NCBI RefSeq assembly: GCF_030646845.1
Contig: NZ_JAUSLE010000003.1
Location: 62,001 to 126,000, forward strand
Length of the DNA stretch: 64,000 bases
Direction: 5' to 3'
Source of the DNA: Rhodoferax sp.
GTDB lineage: Bacteria; Pseudomonadota; Gammaproteobacteria; Burkholderiales; Burkholderiaceae_C
The translations under genes and the position numbers were made by a program. Of this stretch, positions 37,077-45,897 are shown piece after piece. Positions within the stretch are counted from its first letter, which is position 1. Every line of letters begins with the position of its first letter. Below the pieces are notes generated by a model, which saw only the letters and a list, made by a program, of their open reading frames with translations, ran no database searches and had not been told where the DNA came from.

Positions 37077-37491
37077 CGTCAGAACACCCTTCGGCCGCCC
37101 GCTCCGCATATTTGTTGAAGCGCCAGGACGTCCCCTCGATGGTGATGCGGCGCCAGGTCTGGCGTTTTTCAGCCGGGCGCATTTCCGTCCAGTACTGAAC
37201 TTCGGCAAAAGTCCGCCCGCAGCCTTTGCATTCCTCGTCACCCTGGCTGGTGGAGCAGATCGCAATGCACGGCGTATCTGGCGTGGTGTCGTACCACGCC
37301 AGCCAGGCTTGCAGGGCCTGGGGCGGCATCGAGATTTCGTCGGCCTGCACCTCGTGGTAGAACACCATCAGGGCGTACACCTCGGCCAAAGCGCGGGTTT
37401 CGGGCGCCAGCGAAAAGCCGTCCGGCGAGGGTTGTCGCTCACGCCAGTAATTGATGGCCGACTCAATGTCGGTGATGTGTATGCCTGCCAT
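37060..37491 (-). CDS. DUF3717/DUF1289 two-domain protein
   Basis: The product is 143 aa. The N-terminal part (MAGIHITDIESAINYWRER) matches DUF3717. The C-terminal part (CIAICSTSQGDEECKGCGRT, then AEVQYWTEM) is a DUF1289 cysteine-rich domain that probably binds a metal. The last residues (VLLNK) and the stop come from a 60-bp repeat copy. The function is unknown; DUF1289 proteins are often near Fe-S or oxidoreductase genes. It is convergent with yaeQ. Confidence 0.85.
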   Translation of the reverse strand: MAGIHITDIESAINYWRERQPSPDGFSLAPETRALAEVYALMVFYHEVQADEISMPPQALQAWLAWYDTTPDTPCIAICSTSQGDEECKGCGRTFAEVQYWTEMRPAEKRQTWRRITIEGTSWRFNKYAERAAEGCSDVLLNK

Positions 37492-37606
37492 GGGGGACGG
37501 ATCATAGCCCGGCGCGAGGCGAACCCCACATCCACCAGAGAAAAAGCGGCAGCCACTAAAATCCGGGCTGGCACACCGTGCTCCTTTTCACCGAAATGAC
37601 TCCGCC

Positions 37607-38113
37607 GTGACCGACTTCGACAGCCCATCGCTCGACCCTGACAACAAGATCCAGCAGCCGCGCCTGTGGCGTGGCGACGGCTGGACCGCCAGCGTCATCA
37701 AAAACGAGGACGACGATGGCTGGGCCGTCGCCATGATCAAGGATGCTGAACCCGAGCCCGCCCTGGTGGGGCCGTGGACCATGGGACGCGACAAAAAGAA
37801 CCCCAAACCGCTGGACGGCCCGGCCTTCAGCACGCTGGTCAAGACGGCGAAGGAGTTTGTGCGCCGGCACGAGCAGCAACTGCACGCCACGCTGCACCAG
37901 AGCATTGCGGTGACGTCGCGGGGCGCCCGGGTGACTGTGTCACTCGACATCGTGCCCGATGAAGACAACCCCTACGCCGTCCTGACGGCACAGGATGAAG
38001 CCGGCGAGCAGCTGGCGCAGGTACGTGTGGCACCGGCTTTCAAGCTCAACCGGGCCAGCGCCACGGCCTGGGCCGACGGCAACTTTCCCAAACCGGGAAC
38101 CGCGAACAATTAG
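37607..38113 (+). CDS. Conserved hypothetical protein
   Basis: The product is 168 aa, with a GTG start at 37607. It is acidic and soluble with no signal peptide. It contains WTASVIKNEDDDGWAVAMI, GPWTMGRDKKNPKPLD and FVRRHEQQLHATLHQS, then a beta-rich C-terminal half (VTVSLDIVPDEDNPYAVL). I do not recognise a characterised family, though it looks like a common Burkholderiales hypothetical. It lies 54 bp upstream of the small membrane-protein gene. Confidence 0.7.
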   Translation: MTDFDSPSLDPDNKIQQPRLWRGDGWTASVIKNEDDDGWAVAMIKDAEPEPALVGPWTMGRDKKNPKPLDGPAFSTLVKTAKEFVRRHEQQLHATLHQSIAVTSRGARVTVSLDIVPDEDNPYAVLTAQDEAGEQLAQVRVAPAFKLNRASATAWADGNFPKPGTANN

Positions 38114-38167
38114 CGCGAATTGACGATCATCATGGGCTGCGCGTCTCAGGGTGCTATCCTTTGAGTC

Positions 38168-38518
38168 ATGAAACTTATTGTCAAATGGCTGCTCAGCGCA
38201 GCCGCCCTGCTGGCCGTTGCGTACATCTACAGTGGCGTCGAGGTGACCAGCTTCACGTCGGCACTGATAGCGGCATTTGTCATCGGGCTGTTCAACATGA
38301 TCTTGCGCCCGGTGCTGGTGGTGCTGACCCTGCCGGTGACCGTGATCACGCTGGGTCTGTTCCTGTTCGTCATCAACGCATTGATGTTCTGGGCCTCAGC
38401 GAGCGTGCTGGACGGGTTTCATGTGCGCGGCTTTGGCGCCGCCCTGCTGGGGTCGCTGATCTACTCGGTGTTTGGTATCGTGATCGACTCAGCGATCGAG
38501 CGTCTGTTCCTTAAATAA
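38168..38518 (+). CDS. Phage-holin-like membrane protein (YvlD/DUF360 type)
   Basis: The product is 116 aa with about four transmembrane helices (residues about 3-22, 28-50, 52-75 and 88-110), and the family pattern FNMILRPVLVVLTLPVTVIT. The holin_4_2/YvlD family consists of chromosomal inner-membrane proteins of unknown role, not real phage holins. The 3' end overlaps the convergent M48 protease gene by 30 bp. Confidence 0.88.
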   Translation: MKLIVKWLLSAAALLAVAYIYSGVEVTSFTSALIAAFVIGLFNMILRPVLVVLTLPVTVITLGLFLFVINALMFWASASVLDGFHVRGFGAALLGSLIYSVFGIVIDSAIERLFLK

Positions 38519-40120
38519 CAGTTCGACCTGTCGCTGGCGGGTGTCGATGATGGACGCGTCGATGTGGTCCGCAGCAGCTGCGCCCGCACGCCCCTGCCGT
38601 ATCAGTTCCTGTGCCGCCTTGAAGCGGTCAAGCGCCGCGCCGTAATCCATGAATGCCACCTGTGTCTCGGCATCGGCGCGAATGGCACGCAAGGTCTGTC
38701 CCTGCACGGCATAGGCGCCGGAGAGCAGTTGCCAGGCCTGGCCATCACGCGGATGCGCGGCCACCCAGCCTTGCAGGCGCTGCGCGACGTCACCGGCGCG
38801 GTCGCTCTGGCCCGTTTGCGTGGCGACCTGTGCCGCCAGAAACAACTCGGGACGACGCACTGCAGCGCCTTCACCGCCGGCATTGGCTGGTCCCGCAGCC
38901 GCGTTCAACACGGCGGCCGCACGCGCTGCATCCCCCGCAGCAAGCGCCATTTCAGCCTCCAGCAAACGAGACAGGCGGGCCGCCCGCGCATCGGAGCGAA
39001 CCAGCACCGTCAACCGCTCCAGGTAGGCTTTGGAAGCAGCAAAATCACGCAGGCGGCTGGCGGCGAGGGCGGCGCCATACAAGGCGGCAACCTGCCGCGG
39101 CGCGGCCAGGGTCGCCAGCTTGGCGCCGTCCGCCTCCGTCAGCAAAGCCCGCAAGGCGTCGACGCCCGGATTGGACAGCACGCGGGCACGGGCAGCGACC
39201 ATCACATGCTCCAGGGCAGGGGCCGCGTCGACAGGGCTCCGTGCAGCCAGTGGCTGGCGCGACCGCATGTCAGCGATCCGCTCGGTGGTGAGCGGGTGGC
39301 TGCGCAAATAGGGGTAGGCGCCGTTGTCGTTGAGCCGCGAGGCCTGCTGCAGCTTGTCGAACATCGACACAAATCCCTGTCCGTCAAAACCCGCCTGCGT
39401 CATGACCCCAAAACCCACACGGTCGGCCTCGCGCTCCATGTCGCGGGAGAAATTGAGCTGGTTCTGCGCCGCGACGGCCTGGCCGCCCACGATCAGGGCA
39501 TTGCCGGCATCGGCATTCTTGCTGGCAGCCAGCGCACCCAGAATCATGGCGCCGACCATCCAGGGCGTTTGCTGGCTCTGTTTGGCGATCAGGCGTGAAA
39601 TGTGCCGTTGCGTGACGTGGCTGAGTTCGTGCCCCAGCACCGAGGCCAGTTCATCCCGGCTGCTGACGATGGCGATCAGACCCAGATGAACGCCCAAGTA
39701 TCCCCCCGGCAAGGCAAAGGCATTCACGGTCCGGTCACGCCCGAGCATGATCTCCCAGGCAAAACGCTCGTCCAGCTCACTCGACAGATCGCCACGTGCG
39801 CGCGCTGCGGCCAGCAGGGGCTGCCAGATGCCCTGCACATATTCGGCCAGCACCGGGTCATCCATATAGTCCGGATCCCGGTAGATCTCGCGGGCGATAC
39901 GGTCCCCCAGACGCCGCTCGGCGCTGCTCGTCATGTCACTGTTGTCACCCAGCGTAGGCAATTGGGCACTTGGCTGTGCGGACGGCGGTGGCGTTGCGGG
40001 GGCACCGCTCTGCGCCTGCAGCGAAATCGGGCTGACGACACCAAACGCTATTAAAAAAATAGCTGCTCGCGCTTTATGGACGAGGGCTAGAGCCCGATTT
40101 GATTTGAGTAGCTTGATCAA
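38489..40120 (-). CDS. Periplasmic M48 metalloprotease with TPR-like C-terminus (BepA-like)
   Basis: The product is 543 aa from a TTG at 40120. That start overlaps the TfpZ stop in a TTGA arrangement and gives a working signal peptide (IKLLKSNRALALVHKARAAI, then FLIAFGVVSPISLQAQS). The zinc motif HELSH is in SVLGHELSHVTQRH, with the third ligand in MEREADRVGF. The region after about residue 280 is helical and repeat-like, as in BepA, which maintains outer-membrane assembly. The signal peptide is encoded by a 60-bp dispersed repeat (residues 3-26). The ORF reads back to 40354, but that part lies within tfpZ. Confidence 0.88.
   Translation of the reverse strand: MIKLLKSNRALALVHKARAAIFLIAFGVVSPISLQAQSGAPATPPPSAQPSAQLPTLGDNSDMTSSAERRLGDRIAREIYRDPDYMDDPVLAEYVQGIWQPLLAAARARGDLSSELDERFAWEIMLGRDRTVNAFALPGGYLGVHLGLIAIVSSRDELASVLGHELSHVTQRHISRLIAKQSQQTPWMVGAMILGALAASKNADAGNALIVGGQAVAAQNQLNFSRDMEREADRVGFGVMTQAGFDGQGFVSMFDKLQQASRLNDNGAYPYLRSHPLTTERIADMRSRQPLAARSPVDAAPALEHVMVAARARVLSNPGVDALRALLTEADGAKLATLAAPRQVAALYGAALAASRLRDFAASKAYLERLTVLVRSDARAARLSRLLEAEMALAAGDAARAAAVLNAAAGPANAGGEGAAVRRPELFLAAQVATQTGQSDRAGDVAQRLQGWVAAHPRDGQAWQLLSGAYAVQGQTLRAIRADAETQVAFMDYGAALDRFKAAQELIRQGRAGAAAADHIDASIIDTRQRQVELLFKEQTLDR
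40045..40112 (-). repeat. 60-bp AT-armed dispersed repeat encoding the M48 signal peptide
   Basis: The plus strand reads ACGCTATTAAAAAAATAGC, then TGCTCGCGCTTTATGGACG and AGGGCTAGAGCCCGATTTGA. It is the fullest and probably least decayed copy. It is read on the minus strand, giving hydrophobic codons for the signal peptide of the protease. Relative to the MFP copy it is translated from the opposite repeat strand. Confidence 0.85.
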
Positions 40121-40905
40121 AATGAGTCCAGTGGCATGAAGGCCAGCACTTCGGCAGTCACCGGGTCCAAGAACACGGTCCAGAACGATTTGCGGCCCAC
40201 CATCGGCAGGTAGACCAGCGCCTTCGGCGCTCGTCCCGTGGACGCCAGGACTCGGTCGATCTCGCTGGCCTGGTTGGCGAATCGGGTCTTTAGCGCGCTG
40301 ACCGGTCGGGCTTCCCTGAGTATTTCGGGAATAGCGGCGGCGTAGGGTTGCCACAAGTTGGGCTGGGCGGAAAGGGACAAGCCCTCCAGCGCCACCAAGG
40401 TCGCATTCATTTTTTCCTGGCTGTCCCTGAAGGGGCGCAGCGACAACAGGGTCGGGCCCAAAAGCGGCAATGCGTCCACGCCGGGCGGTGTCTTTGCCAG
40501 CAACTCAAGCGGCACATCGACCGCGTGCACCACACGAAAACGGTCGTATTCAAACACCATGTGCACCGGTCGCGCGACGAATACCGTCCACAAGCCGTAG
40601 CCCAAACCACTGAGCTGGATCAACGCCACCATCACCAGGTCGCGCCGCAACTCGCGCCAGGGCTTGGCGCGGTTGAACACCGCCAAAGTGATCAGCGGCC
40701 CGAGGACGACGTCCACCGCCACCACGATCAGAAACAATTCGCGCCCCCCCGAAATCTCCCGATACGGGTAGGGATACCAGAGTCCGAACACCAGCAGGGC
40801 GGCCAGTAGCGCGATCACCAGGCTGATGCCAAAATGAATCCCGCTGGCCTTGAGGCGGTCTTTCCAGAAGAAGGCATTGCTGGTTGGCATGGTCGTATGA
40901 TGCAT
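40117..40905 (-). CDS. TfpX/TfpZ-family type IV pilin accessory protein
   Basis: The product is 262 aa; an internal ATG at 40890 is an alternative start. Two or three N-terminal membrane helices (about residues 20-42, 53-75 and 90-112: IHFGISLVIALLAALLVFGL, LFLIVVAVDVVLGPLITLAVF) are followed by a periplasmic domain of about 145 residues. In Pseudomonas, TfpX/TfpY/TfpZ proteins aid assembly of particular major pilins. It lies near pilA and two pilin-ligase-like genes, and its stop is coupled to the M48 start. It is divergent from moaC. Confidence 0.88.
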   Translation of the reverse strand: MHHTTMPTSNAFFWKDRLKASGIHFGISLVIALLAALLVFGLWYPYPYREISGGRELFLIVVAVDVVLGPLITLAVFNRAKPWRELRRDLVMVALIQLSGLGYGLWTVFVARPVHMVFEYDRFRVVHAVDVPLELLAKTPPGVDALPLLGPTLLSLRPFRDSQEKMNATLVALEGLSLSAQPNLWQPYAAAIPEILREARPVSALKTRFANQASEIDRVLASTGRAPKALVYLPMVGRKSFWTVFLDPVTAEVLAFMPLDSF

Positions 40906-40970
40906 GGCTGATATGAACGTTCTGTAAATTTGGCATTTGCCAACGGTTTTCCAACTGTAACGAAATCCCC

Positions 40971-41462
40971 ATGAGCTCTCTCACCCATTTCGACGCCCAG
41001 GGCCAGGCCCACATGGTGGACGTGGCCGACAAGGCCAGCACGCACCGCATCGGCGTGGCCGGTGGCCGCATTGAAATGCTGCCTGCCACACTGGCGATCA
41101 TCGAAGCCGGCACCGCCAAGAAAGGCGACGTGCTGGGCATTGCCCGTATTGCCGGCATCATGGCCGCCAAGAAGACCAGTGACCTGATCCCCTTGTGCCA
41201 TCCGCTGGCTCTGACCCGCGTCGCTATTGATTTCGAAGCTACTCAGGGCGATTCGGCGACGGTTAGCAGCATATTCTGCACTGCGACGGTGGAAACCGTG
41301 GGCCCCACCGGCGTGGAGATGGAAGCCCTGACCGCCGTCCAGGTGGCGCTGCTGACCATTTATGACATGTGCAAGGCCGTGGATCGCGGCATGACGATCA
41401 CCGGCGTCCGGCTGATGGAAAAGCACGGCGGCAAGTCGGGCAGTTTCATCAACGCTGCCTAG
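40971..41462 (+). CDS. moaC: Cyclic pyranopterin monophosphate synthase (MoaC)
   Basis: The product is 163 aa, normal for MoaC. It has SHFD-like [45 protein letters not shown] and the active-site block [12 protein letters not shown] with the conserved Asp and Lys. It makes cPMP from the MoaA product in the first stage of molybdenum-cofactor synthesis. It stands alone, and its stop overlaps the convergent ligase gene by 4 bp. A segment at 41221-41280 ([13 protein letters not shown]) resembles a repeat by eye but keeps normal family length. Confidence 0.95.
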   Translation: MSSLTHFDAQGQAHMVDVADKASTHRIGVAGGRIEMLPATLAIIEAGTAKKGDVLGIARIAGIMAAKKTSDLIPLCHPLALTRVAIDFEATQGDSATVSSIFCTATVETVGPTGVEMEALTAVQVALLTIYDMCKAVDRGMTITGVRLMEKHGGKSGSFINAA

Positions 41463-43114
41463 GTCGTTGATTGGAAAGGGGGTTTTTGCCCCATTGAAAA
41501 TCTGCGGCACGGCTGCATGGTGCGGGCGTCGCTCTCCCCCCCAAAAAAACCGCCCTGCCACATTTGTGTATTCGCGTTTTTCTTTTCCCAGCGCGCATGA
41601 CTTTCGGGAAATGCCGCCCGATAACGCACCAGGTAGTAAGACGCTTCCTCTTCGCGCCCCAGCAGAACGGCGCTCTCAATCAGCTTTTCGATGACACGCG
41701 GTTCGGGTGAGAAATGCAGCACTGCCTTTGCGAGGTCATTGATGTGCGCCGCATTGTCGATGGTCAACCGCGTGGTGGTGAGTTCTGCAAAGCGCACCTG
41801 ATTCTGAAACAACCTCGAGTCACGAACCTTCGCCAGGGTGTTGTCGCGATAGGCCTCTGAGCGCATTTTGGGAATCAGGTAGATCTGGCTGACGCGGTGA
41901 TAGTCCCAGGCGGCATAGGCAGTAAACATCATCAAAACAAGAGCTACGACAATACGGATACCACGGGCCAGGGCCCGATTTTCATGGATGCTCGGATCTG
42001 CTTTTTTTGCCGCAAGGGCCGAGCGCACCGGGGGAGTCATCCACAGCAAGCCAATGCAAAGCCCAAACGCCATCTGGAACGGCCCGTACCACAGCGGGTA
42101 TTCCAGCATGCTGTGCAGCAGAATGACAGCCAGCACAGCCCAAGCCATCTGGCGGGTCGCGTCAAACTCACGCCAAGGTTTGGCGCGCCACACTAGCCAG
42201 AGCGCGCCACCGCAAACAGCCAAGGCAAGCGGAACTCCAAGTTCTACGGCCAGATGCAGAGGCAGGTTATGGGCGTTGTCAAGAATTTCGCAAAAACGCG
42301 GACCGGGGTAGAGCGTGATGAAGTGCGCAAAATCCAGCTCACCCCAGCCCCAGCCAAGCCAGGGTTTTTCGGCGATCAAATGCAGCACATTACGCCACAG
42401 CGTCAGGCGGCTAGCGCAGACCGGGTCACCGGCATGCAAGCGCGCCAGAATGCCCGTGGCTTTTGGGTCAAGGCCTGCCAATGCAGGCAAGGCCAATGCA
42501 GCGATGCAATAAGCCAACGTGGCGGCCACCAGCACGCGACGCGTATCAGTATGCCGCCAGCCACCCCAGTTCAAGACCATCGCCACCAACATCACGAGCT
42601 GCACTAGTCCTGTGCGCGAAGATGACGCAGCATTGCCGATCGCCAGGAGAGCTGCCACTGGTGCCGCAAATGGCCAGTTAAGGGGAGTTGAACGCCATGT
42701 GCCATCAGATGCAGTGGAAATAGTTTGGGCACGGGCAACCCACCACAGCAAGGCCGCCAGCCCGATGTTGGTCAGGCCTGCAAACTGGTTGCGCTGACGC
42801 AGGTTGGCATACGCCTCGCCCAGAGCGGTACTGTTGACCCACGGTGACAGCAGCTGTGCGACACCAAAGTATTGCAGCAAGCCCATCATGCAGCTTATCA
42901 AGGCCACGCCAACCCACGCCCCGGCCGACTGTTTGATCAAGCTGTCCGCGTCCAATCGCCACGAAAAAGCCAGCAACACCAGGGCCACACACCCCAGCGT
43001 GACCAGACTTTGCACGACCGGCGGGGATGGGCCTATGGCGAAGGGGTTGAGCCACGGCAGCGCAAGAGCCAGCAGCACGAGGGCCTTACTGGTTGACAGG
43101 GCGACTAACTTCAT
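41459..43114 (-). CDS. O-antigen ligase/pilin O-oligosaccharyltransferase-like membrane protein (Wzy/PglL type), copy 2
   Basis: The product is 551 aa from ATG 43114. About 11-12 membrane helices are predicted. The Wzy_C/PglL landmarks are [32 protein letters not shown] and [15 protein letters not shown]-terminal soluble region (about 420-510, [20 protein letters not shown]) looks TPR-like, as in PglL. Such enzymes move lipid-linked glycans onto protein or LPS in the periplasm. The last 45 residues are glycine/glutamine-rich and unlike the family, running up to the moaC stop; this could reflect 3' erosion. It pairs with the ligase at 43214. Confidence 0.86.
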   Translation of the reverse strand: MKLVALSTSKALVLLALALPWLNPFAIGPSPPVVQSLVTLGCVALVLLAFSWRLDADSLIKQSAGAWVGVALISCMMGLLQYFGVAQLLSPWVNSTALGEAYANLRQRNQFAGLTNIGLAALLWWVARAQTISTASDGTWRSTPLNWPFAAPVAALLAIGNAASSSRTGLVQLVMLVAMVLNWGGWRHTDTRRVLVAATLAYCIAALALPALAGLDPKATGILARLHAGDPVCASRLTLWRNVLHLIAEKPWLGWGWGELDFAHFITLYPGPRFCEILDNAHNLPLHLAVELGVPLALAVCGGALWLVWRAKPWREFDATRQMAWAVLAVILLHSMLEYPLWYGPFQMAFGLCIGLLWMTPPVRSALAAKKADPSIHENRALARGIRIVVALVLMMFTAYAAWDYHRVSQIYLIPKMRSEAYRDNTLAKVRDSRLFQNQVRFAELTTTRLTIDNAAHINDLAKAVLHFSPEPRVIEKLIESAVLLGREEEASYYLVRYRAAFPESHARWEKKNANTQMWQGGFFGGESDARTMQPCRRFSMGQKPPFQSTT

Positions 43115-43213
43115 TCCAGCATTTGAGCAGACTCGAACGGCACCAGCACGGTTCAATGCGGGCGAACTGAAAGGCAGGTGCCGACACACGGTTCAGACCC
43201 ACTCCGCGTTGCG

Positions 43214-44926
43214 TCAAGGCAAGTTCAGACCACGAAGCTGAGGGTATTCTTCGTTTGCCAGATTGACCCAACTTTTTTTGATCTGCGCATATGTCTGCTC
43301 TCCATGTAGTGCTCGCATAACGCGCAACTGACGAACTGCTTCATCTGGGTGGCCGTTCAGTGCTAGCGATAGTGCGTAGCGATTTTGGGTTGCTGGCCAA
43401 GGGAAACGTATCGCGACTTTTTTGGCCAGATCCAATTCAGCCGCAGTCATATCAGGCTTGGGTACGATTCGGCCCCCACTTAACAACGCGTCGAGTTGCG
43501 TCAAAAGGACCACCTGCGGCCTTTGATAACTCGACGGAGTTTTTCCAATTCGAAGCGCCTCGAAGCGCACCACGCGAAAATCTTCTTCGATCGCCATGTA
43601 TTCAACAACAGACCAGGCCATCACTGCCGTGGTGATTGACAGCATCGCTGCCACTGGTTTCACGCCCAGGCGAAATGCCGGTTTACCCCCCGTCATTCCC
43701 TCCAGTGCGCCCAGCGCGAACATCACAGGGGCCAGAAAGTACGCGTAAGCAAACGGGAACTCCAACATTGAATGCACCGCCACCGGCAATGTGACCGCCA
43801 GACAGTACCAAGGCAGCAGTTGATTGACAGCCCGTATCCGTCGCCACAGCCAGACAGCCGTGATCAGCACCCCAACCGCAGCAAGCGGCACACCGACACC
43901 CAGAGCCAAATCCAACAAAATATTATGGCTGTAGGTGAACGCTTCACTCGTGGCGTAAGCGTGCGCCACAGCGTTGAGCGCGTCCGAAACCCGACCAATA
44001 CCCCAGCCCCACCAGGGCTGTAGCTCCAACGCGTCAAGCAGTTGAGGCCACACGATCAGACGCGTTCCAGGCTTCGTATTCACTGCCGCGCTGCTGCCCG
44101 ACATCTCCATTGCGCTGATCAATACTGGCCATAGCCAAAACAGACATAAGAAGCTAAGCGTCGAAAGCGCCATCACCCAAGCTCTCAACTGAAAACCGAC
44201 CACCCTGCGTTTTGCATAGAACCAAAACACCAGGATAAAAAAGCTTAAGACGCCGGTACGCGATTCCGTAGCCGCCAAGCCAATAGTCAAGGTAAAAAGG
44301 ATCAAGGCTGCGGCAAGCGCGGGGAGCATCCTGGACTCATACAAGAACACCAGACTGGCGATACCCATCAAAAGCAAGGTGGCGAGCTGGTTGGGTTGCC
44401 CGATATTGCCGCCCGGGCGGCGCAATTCCGGCATCCTGCTAATCCAGCTGGCGCCTTCCCACAGGTCAAACACCTGCGCCAATGCCACCACAGTCGACAT
44501 GAATGCGGCCGCCAATAACGTAAATGCCATCAGCGTCACTGCGGCGTCGCTCTGGTCGCTTGCGGTCTTTCCAGATCCGGCCTGCACGGCAACTGCCTGT
44601 CGACCGTAGGCAGCCCCCAGGCTCAAACAAATGATACACAGCAACAAATAGAACCCGATCACCAGGGCATCACCCGCAAAGGTGATCAAACCGACGGTCA
44701 TCTGCAGCGCGGCAATTACACCCAACGCGAGAATAGGCAGCGTTGACACCGGGAACCACAGCGCCCCGGAGTCCTTCTTTCTGGCGACCTCAAACAAACC
44801 ACGCCATGCCAATAGCAGTGCTGCGAAAAATGACAACCACTCGCTATGCCAGCTGACCCAGGGCAGAAAGTGGAGCGGCATCATCCAGCTTGCAGCGAGG
44901 CATAACAGCGCAATATATTTGATCAT
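43214..44926 (-). CDS. O-antigen ligase/pilin O-oligosaccharyltransferase-like membrane protein (Wzy/PglL type), copy 1
   Basis: The product is 570 aa, many-helix. It carries GGNIGQPNQLATLL, LQPWWGWGIGRVSDAL, SHNILLDLALGVGVPLAA and HSMLEFPFAYAYFLA, the usual Wzy_C/PglL positions, and a C-terminal TPR-like soluble part (SLALNGHPDEAVRQLRVM). PglL transfers glycans to type IV pilin; the pilA gene is the next one upstream. It is paralogous to the gene at 41459 and appears less GC-rich than its surroundings. A terminator-like hairpin separates it from pilA, so it is probably expressed separately or by read-through. Confidence 0.88.
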   Translation of the reverse strand: MIKYIALLCLAASWMMPLHFLPWVSWHSEWLSFFAALLLAWRGLFEVARKKDSGALWFPVSTLPILALGVIAALQMTVGLITFAGDALVIGFYLLLCIICLSLGAAYGRQAVAVQAGSGKTASDQSDAAVTLMAFTLLAAAFMSTVVALAQVFDLWEGASWISRMPELRRPGGNIGQPNQLATLLLMGIASLVFLYESRMLPALAAALILFTLTIGLAATESRTGVLSFFILVFWFYAKRRVVGFQLRAWVMALSTLSFLCLFWLWPVLISAMEMSGSSAAVNTKPGTRLIVWPQLLDALELQPWWGWGIGRVSDALNAVAHAYATSEAFTYSHNILLDLALGVGVPLAAVGVLITAVWLWRRIRAVNQLLPWYCLAVTLPVAVHSMLEFPFAYAYFLAPVMFALGALEGMTGGKPAFRLGVKPVAAMLSITTAVMAWSVVEYMAIEEDFRVVRFEALRIGKTPSSYQRPQVVLLTQLDALLSGGRIVPKPDMTAAELDLAKKVAIRFPWPATQNRYALSLALNGHPDEAVRQLRVMRALHGEQTYAQIKKSWVNLANEEYPQLRGLNLP

Positions 44927-45137
44927 GAATGGTCGATTGGTTCGGTGACACGCTTCGTCCTACCGACTTGGAAAACTGAGTGTCACGCTGAAGATCGCTT
45001 ATTCCTCTTCGTGCGACGCGTGACCATCGTAGTCACTGAACAAGGCTCGGATGACAGTTTTATTGTCCGTCTGTCAGTCTCCCTCCGGCAGGGGAACTCG
45101 ACCATAGTCCTGCCTGAGCTCAACATATATCCCAGCA

Positions 45138-45166
45138 ACAAAAAAAGGGGCTCAAGCGAGCCCCTT
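45138..45166 (-). terminator. Rho-independent terminator after pilA
   Basis: On the minus strand a 7-bp GC stem (GGGGCTC with its complement GAGCCCC, loop of 4 bases) is followed by seven T. It lies about 40 bases beyond the pilA stop, giving an abundant short pilA mRNA. Confidence 0.85.
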
Positions 45167-45204
45167 GGAAGACGGAGGGAAACTCCGCGCTTGCCTCAAC
45201 TTTA

Positions 45205-45708
45205 TTAAGGCAAGAAAGTGGTTTGGGTACCCACAGTGGTGTCACGGCAAGAGCCCGGCAAGTATTTGGCTGGCATCACCGGATTGGGAGCGGCGCTTGG
45301 GCCGCAGTTCCATGCAGCGACCGAATTGCCCGCCACTGGAGGCATAACGCTTGGCGCCAAGATCACGCCAGCACCGGTAGGTATGTTCGGATTGATCGTG
45401 GTGCCTGTTCCCACTACGAAAATAGCGCCATTGGCGTTGGTCTGAACCTTGGCGACATACTTGGACGTGGTCGTGGACGACTCGCAGCCCCAGTTGCCAG
45501 CAGTCGGGAGTGAGCCCGTTTGCGAAGTCTGGACCGATTCAGTGACACCGGTGCGGCAAGCGGAAGCCGCCAGAATCAACTCGGACACCTTGGCACGCAC
45601 GGTGTAATCCTGGTAAGCAGGCAACGCCACCGCAGCCAAAATACCAATAATCGCAACCACGATCATCAATTCGATCAGGGTAAAACCCTTTTGCATAGAA
45701 CGCTTCAT
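45205..45708 (-). CDS. pilA: Major type IV pilin (PilA)
   Basis: The product is 167 aa from ATG 45708, with AAGGAG just upstream. The prepilin leader MKRSMQKG is cut before F in the [19 protein letters not shown] motif; the glutamate at mature position 5 is present, and the hydrophobic assembly helix follows. C-terminal cysteines in [10 protein letters not shown] and PGSCRDTT likely form the D-loop disulphide. It polymerises into the pilus for twitching and adhesion. The promoter is a sigma-54 type at 45761-45776. Neighbouring TfpZ and PglL-like genes suggest a pilin with accessory and glycosylation factors. Confidence 0.95.
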   Translation of the reverse strand: MKRSMQKGFTLIELMIVVAIIGILAAVALPAYQDYTVRAKVSELILAASACRTGVTESVQTSQTGSLPTAGNWGCESSTTTSKYVAKVQTNANGAIFVVGTGTTINPNIPTGAGVILAPSVMPPVAGNSVAAWNCGPSAAPNPVMPAKYLPGSCRDTTVGTQTTFLP

Positions 45709-45760
45709 GAATAGCTCCTTAGTGAAAAAACAAGATCCGACAATGGGACACTTGTACTCA

Positions 45761-45776
45761 GCAGATTCTGTGCCAA
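45761..45776 (-). promoter_or_regulatory. Sigma-54 promoter of pilA
   Basis: On the minus strand the sequence TTGGCACAGAATCTGC has GG and GC separated by exactly 10 bases, as in the -24/-12 consensus TGGCAC-N5-TTGCT. It ends about 52 bases before the pilA ATG. RpoN/PilR control of pilA is known in Pseudomonas and Neisseria relatives; use here is inferred. Confidence 0.65.
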
Positions 45777-45868
45777 GCCTTCCAAGCCTCGAATTTGCCT
45801 GTTTTCCTGAGGAAATCGCCTGATTCACGGGAAAATGTGACGTCTCTTGTCTGCTTTCAACCCAGGCG

Positions 45869-45882
45869 TGACATTTTTGTCA
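45869..45882. promoter_or_regulatory. TGTCA palindrome, possible PilR activator site
   Basis: TGACA-4-TGTCA is a perfect inverted repeat about 105-120 bases upstream of the predicted pilA start of transcription. PilR in Pseudomonas recognises TGTC-containing sites at such a distance. Binding is inferred from position and motif only. Confidence 0.35.
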
Positions 45883-45897
45883 GCCCATTCTGGTCAC

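Noticed and set aside
41221-41280. A further 60-bp repeat copy inside moaC
   Set aside because: The GCTATTGATTTC and TTAGCAGC segments look similar by eye, but the central GGGGGC core is missing and MoaC length and motifs are normal.
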